64,000 bases of DNA, from positions 1 to 64,000 of the forward strand of contig CAMVRM010000013.1 of the NCBI GenBank assembly GCA_947169885.1. The letters run 5' to 3'. The DNA is from an uncultured Ruminococcus sp. (GTDB lineage Bacteria; Bacillota; Clostridia; Oscillospirales; Ruminococcaceae). The position numbers and the translations under genes are program-made. Shown here piece by piece: positions 16,775 to 26,908 of the stretch (position 1 is the first letter of the stretch; every line of letters begins with the position of its first letter). The notes under the pieces are model-generated. The model was not told the origin of the DNA and made no database searches. It saw only the letters and a program-made list of their open reading frames with translations.

Positions 16775-16935
16775 GAACCTGTCTTCACAAGAAATGTGCG
16801 TGGATTTTCAGCGAGATCAAGTCGATTTCAAGGCGAAAAACCGCAGTTGTGCTGTCGCACTGCAAGGTTTTTCAACGCAGAAAGCGACTGAATATCGTTG
16901 AAAAGACACGTACAGAGTCTTGTGAAGACAGGTTC
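16775..16935. repeat. MITE-like 161-bp hairpin element with perfect 18-bp terminal inverted repeats
   Basis: GAACCTGTCTTCACAAGA (16775-16792) is exactly complementary to 16918-16935. The interior continues as an imperfect hairpin around CCGCAGTTG...CTGCAAGG. It has no open frame of note. It lies between the Nudix gene and cbiA. A diverged relative is at 8835-8940, and an end-like fragment is near 29550-29580. Confidence 0.85.
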
Positions 16936-17009
16936 TCAGTATAACAGAACTCCCAACCCTTATTCATATCAGCTATCAGCACTACAAATCAGAGTCGGGA
17001 GTATGTCAT

Positions 17010-17549
17010 TTATCTTTTATCCAGTAAAATTTTAGCTTTGAGTATAGCCGTCTGTGTCTTTGCATCGGGAAGTTCGCCGTTCATCGCCATTTCAAACGCC
17101 TTTTCAAAGGGCATTTTCACAACGTCAAGGAACTCGCCCTCGTCCAGCTTCTGTTCGCCGAAGTGCAGACCTCTCGCAAGGTACATATGAATGATCTCGG
17201 TGTCATAAGCCACAGTGGGATAGATACAGCCCATATACTCGATCTCGTCCGCTTCTGCGCCTGTTTCTTCTTTGAGTTCCCTTATGCCGCAGGTGCGGTG
17301 ATCCTCGCCGAACTCCAGCTTGCCCGCAGGCAGTTCATAAAGCGCCGTCATAAACGGATAGCGGAACTGCCTGACCATATAGATGTCGCCGTTTTCGTCT
17401 ATCGGCAGAACGCACACACCGCCCGGGTGCTTGATAAGTTCACGGTAAGCCTTAGTGCCGTTGTCAAGTTCAGCTTCATCAACATAGAGCTTTACAACTT
17501 TGCCGTCAAACACAAGTTCACTTTTAACAGTCTTTTCCTCGCTGTACAT
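17010..17549 (-). CDS. Nudix hydrolase, ADP-ribose pyrophosphatase type
   Basis: A protein of about 179 residues with a complete Nudix box: a Gly followed by E, then RELKEETGA (GKLEFGEDHRTCGIREL). The segment GGVCVLPIDENGDIYMVRQF before it and VAYDTEIIHMYLARGL after it resemble the NudF branch, which hydrolyses ADP-ribose to AMP and ribose 5-phosphate. Two starts are possible: ATG at 17547-17549 (GGAGG 10 nt upstream) or GTG at 17553-17555 overlapping the YfhO stop. The ATG is used here. It follows the YfhO gene directly and is probably translated from the same message. Substrate specificity is inferred. Confidence 0.85.
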   Translation of the reverse strand: MYSEEKTVKSELVFDGKVVKLYVDEAELDNGTKAYRELIKHPGGVCVLPIDENGDIYMVRQFRYPFMTALYELPAGKLEFGEDHRTCGIRELKEETGAEADEIEYMGCIYPTVAYDTEIIHMYLARGLHFGEQKLDEGEFLDVVKMPFEKAFEMAMNGELPDAKTQTAILKAKILLDKR

Positions 17550-17551
17550 CG

Positions 17552-20089
17552 TCACTCAGCCTCCGTATCGTCAGTTTCCCGATCTTCCTGTTCGGGTTCG
17601 GTATCCTCGGTGTTGTCGTCAGTTTCGGCAGTCTCGGTGCTTTCAGCGTCCTCAAAGCCTTCTTCCTGTTCAGCTTCGCCGCCAACGGGAACAGGCTGTT
17701 TTTTGCCCTTGTTGATAACATAGAAAGCCGCAATATAGATAAGCAGTATAGCCGTGCCGCTTATAGTCATAACCGTACCGAGTTTAGAACCTGCTGTCTT
17801 GTAGCTGAACACAACTTCGTTGTCGCCTGCCGGAACGACTACCGCCATAAAACCGTAATTGACCTTTTCGATCTTGGCTTCCTCGCCGTTGACCGTTGCA
17901 GTCCAGCCGTCAGCATAAGGCACTGAGAAGAACAGCAGTTTTGAGCTGTCGCAGTTTATCTTAGCCTTAAAGCCATGAGTGTCGTTCTCAAAGCTGTAAC
18001 AGCTGTTTTCACGCTTTTCTGCGCACACTTCTTTAAAGTGATCGGCAGTCATGTCCGCTGCGGAATACTCATATTTGGTAAGAATATCCTTGTACTTGCT
18101 TATCTGATCTTTGTCAAGAACTACCGCCTCCATAAGAACGTTGGGACGATTGTTCTTCTGAGTGTCCTGTATCACTTTATCCTCGGTGTACATATCATAG
18201 GTAAAGCCCATAGGCACCCAGTTGGTGTTTTCGTAGATGTCAAAATCATTCTGAGTGTCAACATATTCAAAGCCCGTAAGGTTAGCAACTGTCGGAGTGT
18301 GAGTATCACTGCCCTTTGCACGCTTGAAGTAGTATCTTACCGAGAACAGACTGCGGAATCCGTAGACCTCGGGTTCCATACGTGAAGCAACATCTCTGGT
18401 CTGACCCAGTGTGCTGTAAAAGTCCATGATAGTCGGCGGAACAACGCTGTGGAAAGTTCTCATGGAGGAAAGACCCCAGAACATACACCAGTTGTCCACG
18501 CTCTCGGAAGTGTCTATTCGGAAGAATGTATTGTCAGGTGAAAGGTGGTTGTAATCGTTAAGGCTGTCAAGCTTTTCCATATCAAGATTTTCTCTGCCGT
18601 TTATGGCATACTTGATATACTCATCGTGACCGCCGTCCTGAACTGCGCCGAAGTTCACTCCTGCGAACATGGTGATGATGCAGGCAGCAGCTGTAACTCC
18701 CGAAACTATCTCGTTGAAATACTTAGTTCCCGGGAGGTAATAGATGATAAGTCCCATGATGACCGCAAGAACAACTGTCACAAGGAACTGCATATAATAC
18801 ATTTCCTTATACTGGAAGTTCTGCACATACTGCACCTTGCCGTCTATCATCTTGGGGAGCATTCCGATAGCAAGGAAAGCCGCACCCACAAAAGTCGAGA
18901 TCTTGAAGCCCGACTTGAAGCCGTCTATGCCGCCCTCATAGACCTTTGCGGTCATAAGGCACATGAGCAGTATCGGCATATAGAACCAGCGTGCATAGTA
19001 ACTGCTGTTGAACAGAACGTATGCGGAGTTGAGGACAGGTATGCACATCATGATGCCGCAGACTGCCACCATTTTCGTGAGCCAGCTCTTTTTCTTTGTC
19101 CTCATGTATGCGATAACGCCGCACATCGAGAACATCGGCAGATAACCTGCAATAGATGCCCAGCGTGCGTTGTCCGACTTCAGGATGTTCGTCCTTGCAG
19201 GCATATCGCTCATCATGAAGAATCCCTGAATTATTCTCGGGATACGAACGCTCTCGTTATAGAAGATCATGTCAGTGCCGTAGAGCCTGCTTGAAACTCT
19301 CGGGTTGTTGATAACGTCATAGACCGCAGGCAGAAGTATTATGCCCGAGATCATAACTCCGATAACTGCTTCGGCAAGGATTGAACCGAATATCTTGAAG
19401 TCCATTCTGAAATCCTTGTCGGTGCAGCGTACAAAGAAATAGATAACAACGAAAACTACCTCGCACACAAAGAAGAAGTAGCTTATTGCCGCACACAGCG
19501 CTACGCACAGTGCGAACACACCTCTGCGCTTGTCCTGCGTCAGCTGTTCAAAACTCAGCAGGAGCAGGGGGAAGAACGCCGTTACGTCATGGAAGTGGTT
19601 GAAGAACACGTTATAGAGCTGGAAGCCCGAGAACGCATAGAGCAAGCCGCCGATAAAGCAAGCATCTTTATTCTGCACGAAACGCCTTATATAAGCATAA
19701 GCCGCAACAGCCGCTACCGATGTTTTAAGTGCAAGAAGCCACGGCATGAGATACTTAACGGCATCTATCGGGAATATCGTTGACAGCCAGAAGAACGGAC
19801 TGCCCAGCAGATAGAAGGAATACGAGCCGACAAAGTTCGAGCCTAAGTCAGTTCCCCAGTCCCACGCCATATTGCCATTCCTTACCATTTCGTTTGCATG
19901 GTAATAGAACATCATCTGCTGTGAGTTAAAGTCTCCGTAGTAAAGAAAAATACCGTGATTTTTCAGCATAGTCGGCAAAAATGCCAGCATCATACCGACA
20001 AAAGACACCCCGAACAGCATGAGATACATCGAAAGGTCTTTTCGCTGTGTCCCGGGTTCGGTGCTTCTGTCAAGCACTCCCTTTTTCAT
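17552..20089 (-). CDS. YfhO-family multi-pass membrane protein
   Basis: An 845-residue protein with about a dozen hydrophobic segments. The opening membrane region (GVSFVGMMLAFLPTML) and the extracellular motif DFNSQQMMFYYH followed by WDWGTDLGSN are typical of the YfhO family. In Bacillus this family is linked to glycosylation of lipoteichoic acid, and it has the architecture of GT-C glycosyltransferases using lipid-linked sugars. A large extracytoplasmic domain lies around residues 490-780 (ending with YADGWTATVNGEEAKIE), followed by one last span. The final 40 residues are a very acidic Glu/Asp/Thr tail that is probably cytoplasmic and disordered. AGGTGG lies 10 nt before the ATG. It heads an operon with the Nudix gene. 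Confidence 0.85.
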   Translation of the reverse strand: MKKGVLDRSTEPGTQRKDLSMYLMLFGVSFVGMMLAFLPTMLKNHGIFLYYGDFNSQQMMFYYHANEMVRNGNMAWDWGTDLGSNFVGSYSFYLLGSPFFWLSTIFPIDAVKYLMPWLLALKTSVAAVAAYAYIRRFVQNKDACFIGGLLYAFSGFQLYNVFFNHFHDVTAFFPLLLLSFEQLTQDKRRGVFALCVALCAAISYFFFVCEVVFVVIYFFVRCTDKDFRMDFKIFGSILAEAVIGVMISGIILLPAVYDVINNPRVSSRLYGTDMIFYNESVRIPRIIQGFFMMSDMPARTNILKSDNARWASIAGYLPMFSMCGVIAYMRTKKKSWLTKMVAVCGIMMCIPVLNSAYVLFNSSYYARWFYMPILLMCLMTAKVYEGGIDGFKSGFKISTFVGAAFLAIGMLPKMIDGKVQYVQNFQYKEMYYMQFLVTVVLAVIMGLIIYYLPGTKYFNEIVSGVTAAACIITMFAGVNFGAVQDGGHDEYIKYAINGRENLDMEKLDSLNDYNHLSPDNTFFRIDTSESVDNWCMFWGLSSMRTFHSVVPPTIMDFYSTLGQTRDVASRMEPEVYGFRSLFSVRYYFKRAKGSDTHTPTVANLTGFEYVDTQNDFDIYENTNWVPMGFTYDMYTEDKVIQDTQKNNRPNVLMEAVVLDKDQISKYKDILTKYEYSAADMTADHFKEVCAEKRENSCYSFENDTHGFKAKINCDSSKLLFFSVPYADGWTATVNGEEAKIEKVNYGFMAVVVPAGDNEVVFSYKTAGSKLGTVMTISGTAILLIYIAAFYVINKGKKQPVPVGGEAEQEEGFEDAESTETAETDDNTEDTEPEQEDRETDDTEAE

Positions 20090-20142
20090 TTCAGATTTAC
20101 CACCTTTTCAAGTTTATAGGTCGTATATAAACATACTTTTTT

Positions 20143-20171
20143 ATTATAGCACACCCCTGTTGCAAAATCAA
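20143..20171 (-). promoter_or_regulatory. Promoter of the YfhO-Nudix operon
   Basis: Minus-strand TTGATT (20166-20171), a 17-bp spacer and TATAAT (20143-20148), about 53 bp before the YfhO start. Confidence 0.75.
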
Positions 20172-20252
20172 GCCTATTTTTTTAATAAACGCTCAAATCC
20201 ACGGTGCAAATATGCGGTAACATAGCCGCCTATCTTTATTAAAAATATACAC

Positions 20253-20281
20253 TTGACAAACAGGCGGCATTGAAGTATAAT
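20253..20281 (+). promoter_or_regulatory. Promoter of greA-atpD-atpC
   Basis: TTGACA (20253-20258), a 17-bp spacer and TATAAT (20276-20281): perfect consensus. The leader before the greA ATG is about 70 nt. It probably serves all three downstream genes. Confidence 0.9.
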
Positions 20282-20356
20282 ATTAAGTGTATCGCTTTTC
20301 GGCAGACAGCCGCAAAGCCCTCGAATATGTATTAATAAAAGGAGTGCATTTCAAAA

Positions 20357-22493
<2,137 letters not shown>

Positions 22494-22538
22494 AGAATAC
22501 CCGTATCGCAGTAACAGGCATACCAAAACACAATAACA

Positions 22539-22640
22539 AAATCAAACGGCATTATGGCACACCTCAAATGAGGGTCAAAGCACCATAATGCCGATTTTTA
22601 TTTTTCGGGACAGCGAAAGCGTTTCCCGAAAAAGACGTTG
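22539..22640 (-). repeat. Composite repeat, partial copy D
   Basis: Contains the core boundary ATGCCGATTTTT and the adjacent TTCGGGA/TCCCGAA hairpin in inverted orientation, but lacks the long downstream blocks. It lies between the convergent atpC and cbiB genes and may serve as their terminator. Confidence 0.7.
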
Positions 22641-22641
22641 C

Positions 22642-23610
22642 TCAGCCGAAAACCGACCCGAAAACAACAACCCTGAAAACGACCGAAGCAAGCAGTATCA
22701 GCACCGAAGCGGAATACATAAGCCTGTTCGCACGGCGAATGTCGGAAGCCTCGATCGGGCGGTCATCGTTGCCGATATAGGGCTTTTTGTGCAGTTCCCC
22801 GAAATAGACCGCATTGCCTGCGAGCCGCACACGGAGCGCACCTGCACAGGCACTTTCTGTCTGTGCCGAGTTCGGGCTTGCGTGTTTGAGCCTGTCACGC
22901 CGCCATATCCTGAAAGCGTTCGCACCGTCAAGCCCAACCAACGGCGCAGTTAAACACATGACCACAGCCGTCAGACGTGAGGGGATAAAATTCAAAATAT
23001 CGTCCAGTTTCGCCGCAAACCGCCCTATATCGCCGTATTTCTCGTTGTTATAGCCTATCATGGAATCCATGGTGTTCACCGACTTATAGAAGAAACCGCC
23101 GACAGCACCGCCAAGCGCCATGAACATTATCGGCGCAGTCACGCCGTCAGAACAGTTCTCGGCAACCGTCTCCACCGCCGCCCGAACTATCCCGTCACGG
23201 TCAAGCACGCTCGTGTCACGCCCGACTATCATCGAAACGGCTTTACGTGCGGCTTCCGTGTCACCGCTTTCGGCGGCTTTGCAGACTTTCATGCTCTCAC
23301 TGCAAAGACACCTCGCCGCCGTCATGTAACAGCATAGCACCGTTTCAACAGCTATCCCGAGGAATATATTCACCTTGTAGCAGACAAACAACAGCACCGC
23401 AGGCGTGAAAGTGCTGACGGCAATGACCGCAAGCGCAAGCAAAGTTCCGCCACATCTCAGGTCGGTGAAGTGTGCCCTTACTTTTCTTTCGAGAAATGCG
23501 ATAAAACTGCCTATCCACCTTATCGGATGAGGGAACGAGTAAGGGTCGCCCACGATGCAGTCGAGTATGAACCCCAACAGCAGCGGCAGCCCTGCAAACA
23601 GGCGGCTCAA
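22642..23610 (-). CDS. cbiB: Adenosylcobinamide-phosphate synthase
   Basis: A 322-residue integral membrane protein that attaches aminopropanol (or its phosphate) to adenosylcobyric acid in cobalamin synthesis. The opening LLGFILDCIVGDPYSFPHPI and RWIGSFIAFLER are hallmark CbiB sequence, as is VAENCSDGVTAPIMFMALGG in the middle, followed by NTMDSMIGYNNEKYGDIGRF. Length matches the family (about 310-320). The start overlaps the stop of the upstream phosphatase gene by 4 nt (ATGA), so the two are translationally coupled. Confidence 0.95.
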   Translation of the reverse strand: MSRLFAGLPLLLGFILDCIVGDPYSFPHPIRWIGSFIAFLERKVRAHFTDLRCGGTLLALAVIAVSTFTPAVLLFVCYKVNIFLGIAVETVLCCYMTAARCLCSESMKVCKAAESGDTEAARKAVSMIVGRDTSVLDRDGIVRAAVETVAENCSDGVTAPIMFMALGGAVGGFFYKSVNTMDSMIGYNNEKYGDIGRFAAKLDDILNFIPSRLTAVVMCLTAPLVGLDGANAFRIWRRDRLKHASPNSAQTESACAGALRVRLAGNAVYFGELHKKPYIGNDDRPIEASDIRRANRLMYSASVLILLASVVFRVVVFGSVFG

Positions 23611-24167
23611 AGCTTCTCAGCGCCCGTCAGAGCGCATCCGTCCCATTCAGCCGCCCAGCCGCAGCCGTTGTCGGTCATGCAGTCATAATAATCGACTTTC
23701 GGAAGTGCAAAACGTTCCAGCACCGACATTATCGTGCCGCCGTGGACAACAAATGCAACAGCTTTGCAGTCTTTCAGCTGTTCGGTCATCTCGGTGAAGC
23801 CCTCAGCACAGCGGCGCTTGAAGTCCTCGGGTGCTTCGCCGTCGGGAAAGGGGAGCGCACCGCCCGAATCTATCCACACCTGATAATCGGGGTCGCCGTT
23901 GAGTTCGTTATAGTTGTGACCCTCGAACCGCCCGAAATCGCATTCTCTGAGTTTGTCACAAATGAGCATCTTATCACAGCCGAACAGCAGTTTTGCAGTC
24001 TCGGTACAGCGTTTCATAGGGCTTGACACCACCGCATCACACGCAGGATAACGCTTATGCGAAAGTTCCGCAATACCCTCGGCGCAAAGCGGCTGGTCTG
24101 TTCGCCCGATATAGCGTTTTTCAAGATTGCCGGCAGTTTTGCCGTGTCTTATAAGGTATACCTTCAT
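23607..24167 (-). CDS. cobC: Histidine phosphatase, probable alpha-ribazole phosphatase
   Basis: A 186-residue member of the phosphoglycerate-mutase-like histidine phosphatases. The RHG motif with the phospho-acceptor His is in YLIRHGKTAGN, the second catalytic His is in FVVHGGTIMSVLE, and CDFGRFEGHNYNEL matches the alpha-ribazole 5'-phosphate phosphatase branch. The ATG at 24167 (MKVYLIRHG) is preferred over a GTG ten codons upstream because the family begins there; GGAGG lies 11 nt before it. Direct coupling with cbiB supports a role in lower-ligand assembly of cobalamin, though general phosphatase activity cannot be excluded. Confidence 0.82.
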   Translation of the reverse strand: MKVYLIRHGKTAGNLEKRYIGRTDQPLCAEGIAELSHKRYPACDAVVSSPMKRCTETAKLLFGCDKMLICDKLRECDFGRFEGHNYNELNGDPDYQVWIDSGGALPFPDGEAPEDFKRRCAEGFTEMTEQLKDCKAVAFVVHGGTIMSVLERFALPKVDYYDCMTDNGCGWAAEWDGCALTGAEKL

Positions 24168-24207
24168 TGTTTCCCGAACCTCCGTACTCTTTTGCACAAG
24201 CCAACCC

Positions 24208-24786
24208 TTATCTGTTAAATATCAGGTGCATTATCATCATCACGATAAGCGCAACAGCCGCCGAACCCAGCGCTAACAGCACTTTCTGATAGGGGCGCTT
24301 TGCTTTCTCACGTATCTGCTCTATCTCGTCAAGCGTCCGACCCTCGGTGAACGCAACTATTTCTTTGTACGTCTGTATGTCATTCTCTTTTTTCAGCTTT
24401 TCGACCTTGAACGCCACGGCGATAGTTGCCGCCATTAGTATCGCCCATATGACCGCACCCGTCACTCTCAGAAGCACCAACAGCGGATACGCCGAAACAA
24501 GCGCCGCTATGAACATAACGCTGAAAATGTTCGCCCAGCGGTCATACTCTCTTATGCTCTCCTGCTTTATCTCTTTTTTCATTACCTCAACATCTCCTTT
24601 TATAAGTTCGTCAAGGCTGACACCGAACAGCTCGGCAAGTATAAGAAGGCTGTGAACATCGGGATAGCTTTTCTCGTTCTCCCAGTTCGATACTGTCTGC
24701 CTGCTCACATACGCTTTTTCCGCAAGCTGTTCCTGATTCCAGCCCTGCGCTTTTCTGAGCTGCTTAATCTGCGTGCTAAGCTCCAT
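24208..24786 (-). CDS. XRE-family regulator with C-terminal membrane segments
   Basis: A 192-residue protein. Residues 1-65 form a Cro/C1-type helix-turn-helix (WNQEQLAEKAYVSRQTVSNW, then YPDVHSLLILAELFGVSLDEL). After a charged linker, two adjacent hydrophobic segments (about residues 88-125) and a final one (about 170-188) suggest a membrane-anchored regulator, a type common in Clostridia. The ATG follows GGAG by 8 nt. A sigma-A promoter lies inside the 3' end of the next gene upstream. It may be co-transcribed with the cobC-like and cbiB genes that begin 40 nt downstream, but no cobalamin link is evident. Target genes are unknown. Confidence 0.85.
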   Translation of the reverse strand: MELSTQIKQLRKAQGWNQEQLAEKAYVSRQTVSNWENEKSYPDVHSLLILAELFGVSLDELIKGDVEVMKKEIKQESIREYDRWANIFSVMFIAALVSAYPLLVLLRVTGAVIWAILMAATIAVAFKVEKLKKENDIQTYKEIVAFTEGRTLDEIEQIREKAKRPYQKVLLALGSAAVALIVMMIMHLIFNR

Positions 24787-24822
24787 GACAAATTCTCCTT
24801 AAAGAAAAGATGTGATACTAAA

Positions 24823-24851
24823 ATTATATCACACTTCATCTTCTTTTTCAA
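24823..24851 (-). promoter_or_regulatory. Promoter of the XRE/cobC/cbiB unit
   Basis: Minus-strand TTGAAA (24846-24851), a 17-bp spacer and TATAAT (24823-24828). It overlaps the last codons of the small membrane protein gene. Confidence 0.7.
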
Positions 24852-25041
24852 GCCCCATGAGTTCACGCATCTTCGCTTCCTCGGCGGTCTGCTTGCCCGT
24901 TATGTCCGAATACGCCTCTTTAATAGCGTTCTTCACCGCCCACTTTATGATAAAGTAGGAAAGTATCATCACGATGATGATAGTCCCGTGAGTAACGCCC
25001 AAGTCCTTTGTCAGCCTGCTGAATATTGCAAGTTCAGTCAT
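24829..25041 (-). CDS. Small single-span membrane protein
   Basis: A 70-residue protein beginning MTELAIFSRLTKDLG. The start is set by GGAGGGA 8 nt upstream of the ATG at 25039-25041; longer in-frame starts lie upstream but overlap this site. One hydrophobic segment (THGTIIIVMILSYFIIKWAV) is followed by a charged C-terminal helix ending in an acidic EKEDEV tail. I do not recognise the family. It precedes the membrane-anchored XRE regulator and could be functionally tied to it. Confidence 0.6.
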   Translation of the reverse strand: MTELAIFSRLTKDLGVTHGTIIIVMILSYFIIKWAVKNAIKEAYSDITGKQTAEEAKMRELMGLEKEDEV

Positions 25042-25351
25042 TTTCATTCCCTCCTGTGTTGTTTTTTCGGAAGTTGTTTTCCGTGATCTTATCATAGCAT
25101 TTTTTCGGCTGAAAGTCCACCAAAGCTTCTTTACAAAAGCCGTTTTTTGCGTGTCAAATGTCTTTTACATGGCGTAAATACAGCGTTTTTGCGCATAATT
25201 GCCTTTTGTTAACAATAATTCTTTGCGGCGCTTTCACGCAAATCAATTTTTAAAAATCATATGATAATATTTGTTGATTTTGTAGGGGCGCACCTGCGTG
25301 TGCGCTCGCAGGTAACTTATGAAATAGCGTATAAAAATACGCCATAAACAG

Positions 25352-25470
25352 ATAAGAGATAAGAGATAAAGTTCTGTACAGGCGTATTTTTACACGCCAT
25401 TTTTGCGCTCATACGCCTGACCTATACGCCAAAAACCACGTATTTACGCCACTTATACGCCTATACGCCG
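25352..25470 (+). repeat. Inner inverted repeat, left arm, with ATACGCC iteron-like motifs
   Basis: The 119-bp arm is complementary to 25978-26096 with about four mismatches. It contains at least five (A/T)TACGCC motifs in direct orientation at irregular spacing. Confidence 0.85.
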
Positions 25471-25490
25471 TTTTTGACGGTCAGTGTATA

Positions 25491-25649
25491 TTATGAATGA
25501 TAGCTGAACGTCAGCGATATACCTTTGAAGCCCCTGACGTTGCTTGCGATATTCGTGGAATAATGCACTTTCAGTTTATCTTCATTGCCGTAATGACGGG
25601 CGGCGGCAGGCACGTCCACAAGTTCTTTTACCATATGGAATATCGACAT
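25491..25649 (-). pseudogene. Short ORF resembling the N-terminus of a CHC2-type DNA primase
   Basis: A 52-codon ATG ORF with AGAGGCG just upstream. The first 20 residues (MSIFHMVKELVDVPAAARHY) resemble the opening of DNA-primase-like proteins of plasmids and conjugative elements, in which a short helix ending in AAxxYG precedes the CHC2 zinc finger. The zinc-finger cysteines are absent and the remainder (KVHYSTNIASNVRGFKG) is not recognised. It is probably a decayed remnant carried by the inverted-repeat element; a small functional protein remains possible. The similarity is from memory and needs a profile search. Confidence 0.4.
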
Positions 25650-25881
25650 ATTATCGCCTCTATTTCAAGTAATATCATACTCAAAAAAGTAAAAAGTAAA
25701 TAGGTGATTTTTCATGAATTTTAAATATATGAATATTCATACTTTCAACCGTTTTATATCAAAAATAGTAATTTAGACCTATTTGAAGTTAATATTGATA
25801 TGTTTCGAGCAAAAAAAGCCGCATATATAAGAAAATGCCCCCCGTCAAAACAACGAACAGTTTAAAATATTTATATAAATT

Positions 25882-25972
25882 CTTATCTCTTATTTCTTAT
25901 TTATTATCTCTTATCTCTCATCTCTTATCGCTTATTTATTGTCTCTTATCTGTTATTTATTATCTAATATCT
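25882..25972 (+). repeat. Heptamer tandem array (CTTATTT/CTTATCT)
   Basis: About thirteen 7-bp units in phase, mostly CTTATCT, CTTATTT and ATTATCT variants. Shorter tracts of the same heptamer occur in many other spacers of this window (for example near 15460, 46060, 47050, 51180 and 63030). Confidence 0.85.
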
Positions 25973-25977
25973 GTTTA

Positions 25978-26096
25978 CGGCGTATAGGCGTATAAGTGGC
26001 GTAAATACGTGGTTTTTGGCGTATGGGTCAGGCGTATGGGCGCAAAAACGGCGTATAAAAATACGCCTGTACAGAACTTTATCTCTTATCTCTTAT
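25978..26096 (-). repeat. Inner inverted repeat, right arm
   Basis: Reverse complement of the arm at 25352-25470. Both arms carry the GGCGTAT motif series and extend into GAGATAA heptamer sequence on the outer side. Confidence 0.85.
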
Positions 26097-26192
26097 TTTA
26101 AATAACGCCGAAGGCGCACATTATTTCTTCATTCTTCATTCTTATTTCTTATTTTTAAAAATTGATTTGCGTGACGGCGCTTTTCAAAAAGA

Positions 26193-26221
26193 TTGAAATA
26201 CCCGTCAGAATGTGCTATAAT
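26193..26221 (+). promoter_or_regulatory. Promoter of the HAD-cobJ-cbiJ-cbiET operon
   Basis: TTGAAA (26193-26198), 17 bp and TATAAT (26216-26221), just outside the right terminal repeat of the 941-bp element. The leader is about 25 nt, too short for a cobalamin riboswitch. Confidence 0.8.
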
Positions 26222-26251
26222 AATAGAAGCAACAAGAAAGGCAGTGATAAC

Positions 26252-26908
26252 TTGATAAACCTACCCGAAAACATCAGAGCCGTGATATTCGACCTTGACG
26301 GCACACTCATTATCTCGTCACACGTCTGGGGGGATATTGACAGGAAATTTCTGTCAAAGCGTGGTCTTGAAGTCCCCGAGGATTACTTCAAGCGCATCTC
26401 CTGCATGAATTTCAACGAGGGTGCAGTCTATACGATCGAACGTTTCGGGCTTGACGAACGCCCCGAAGATATTATCGAAGAATGGTTCAGCATGGCACGG
26501 TTCGAGTATGAACACAACATCAAAATGAAAGACGGCGCTGCCGACTATCTGCGGCGGCTCAAAAGCCGTGGGATAAAGCTGGGTCTCGCAACTGCGTCAA
26601 GTCCTCAGCTTTACATACCTGTCCTAAAAAACAATGGCGTTTATGACCTGTTCGATGCGTTCGCTTCGACCGAGGAAGTCTCACGGAGCAAACTCCATGC
26701 GGACGTTTATCTCTACACGGCAGGAAAACTCGGCACGGCTGTACGTGACTGCGCCGTTTTCGAGGACGTTATCGAGGGCATAAAGAGCGCATCACAGGCA
26801 GGTTTCTTCACCTGCGCCTGCCTTGACGATTATTACAGCTGTGACCACGAACAGATGAAACAGCTTGCGGATATAAGCTTTACACGCTACGGAGGTGACG
26901 GCGAATGA
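26252..26908 (+). CDS. HAD-superfamily phosphatase
   Basis: A 218-residue hydrolase. Motif I is FDLDGTLI with the nucleophilic Asp near residue 15, motif II is the GLATASSPQL segment, and motif III/IV is CAVFEDVIEGIKSA. The order fits beta-phosphoglucomutase-like HAD phosphatases. TTG at 26252 is chosen as start: it sits 10 nt after AAAGG, immediately before the conserved core, and downstream of the promoter, whereas an in-frame upstream start at 26162 lies before the promoter. It overlaps cobJ by 4 nt and so heads a cobalamin operon. A phosphatase step in cobalamin or sugar-phosphate metabolism is possible; the substrate is not predictable. Confidence 0.85.
   Translation: MINLPENIRAVIFDLDGTLIISSHVWGDIDRKFLSKRGLEVPEDYFKRISCMNFNEGAVYTIERFGLDERPEDIIEEWFSMARFEYEHNIKMKDGAADYLRRLKSRGIKLGLATASSPQLYIPVLKNNGVYDLFDAFASTEEVSRSKLHADVYLYTAGKLGTAVRDCAVFEDVIEGIKSASQAGFFTCACLDDYYSCDHEQMKQLADISFTRYGGDGE

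Larger units (their letters stand above)
25234..26174. mobile_element. 941-bp element with nested inverted repeats, probable degenerate or non-autonomous mobile element
   Basis: Perfect 24-bp terminal inverted repeats lie at 25234-25257 and 26151-26174 (TCACGCAAATCAATTTTTAA...). Inside is a second, 119-bp inverted repeat (25352-25470 and 25978-26096) that matches at 115 of 119 positions by eye. Between the inner arms are a 52-codon primase-like fragment (25491-25649) and a heptamer array (25882-25972). Both inner arms are studded with GGCGTAT/ATACGCC motifs resembling iterons. No transposase is present. It replaces the usual spacer between a minus-strand regulator block and the plus-strand cobalamin operon. 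Confidence 0.7.

Noticed and set aside
16757..17009. Cobalamin riboswitch upstream of cbiA
   Set aside because: The region is a perfect-TIR hairpin element; no B12-box-like sequence or multi-stem aptamer was recognised.
25497..25703. Plus-strand 68-codon frame inside the inverted-repeat element
   Set aside because: No ribosome-binding site, odd composition, and it lies opposite the primase-like minus-strand ORF, which has a better start.
25882..25972. CRISPR array
   Set aside because: The units are 7 bp with no spacers; it is a simple tandem repeat.
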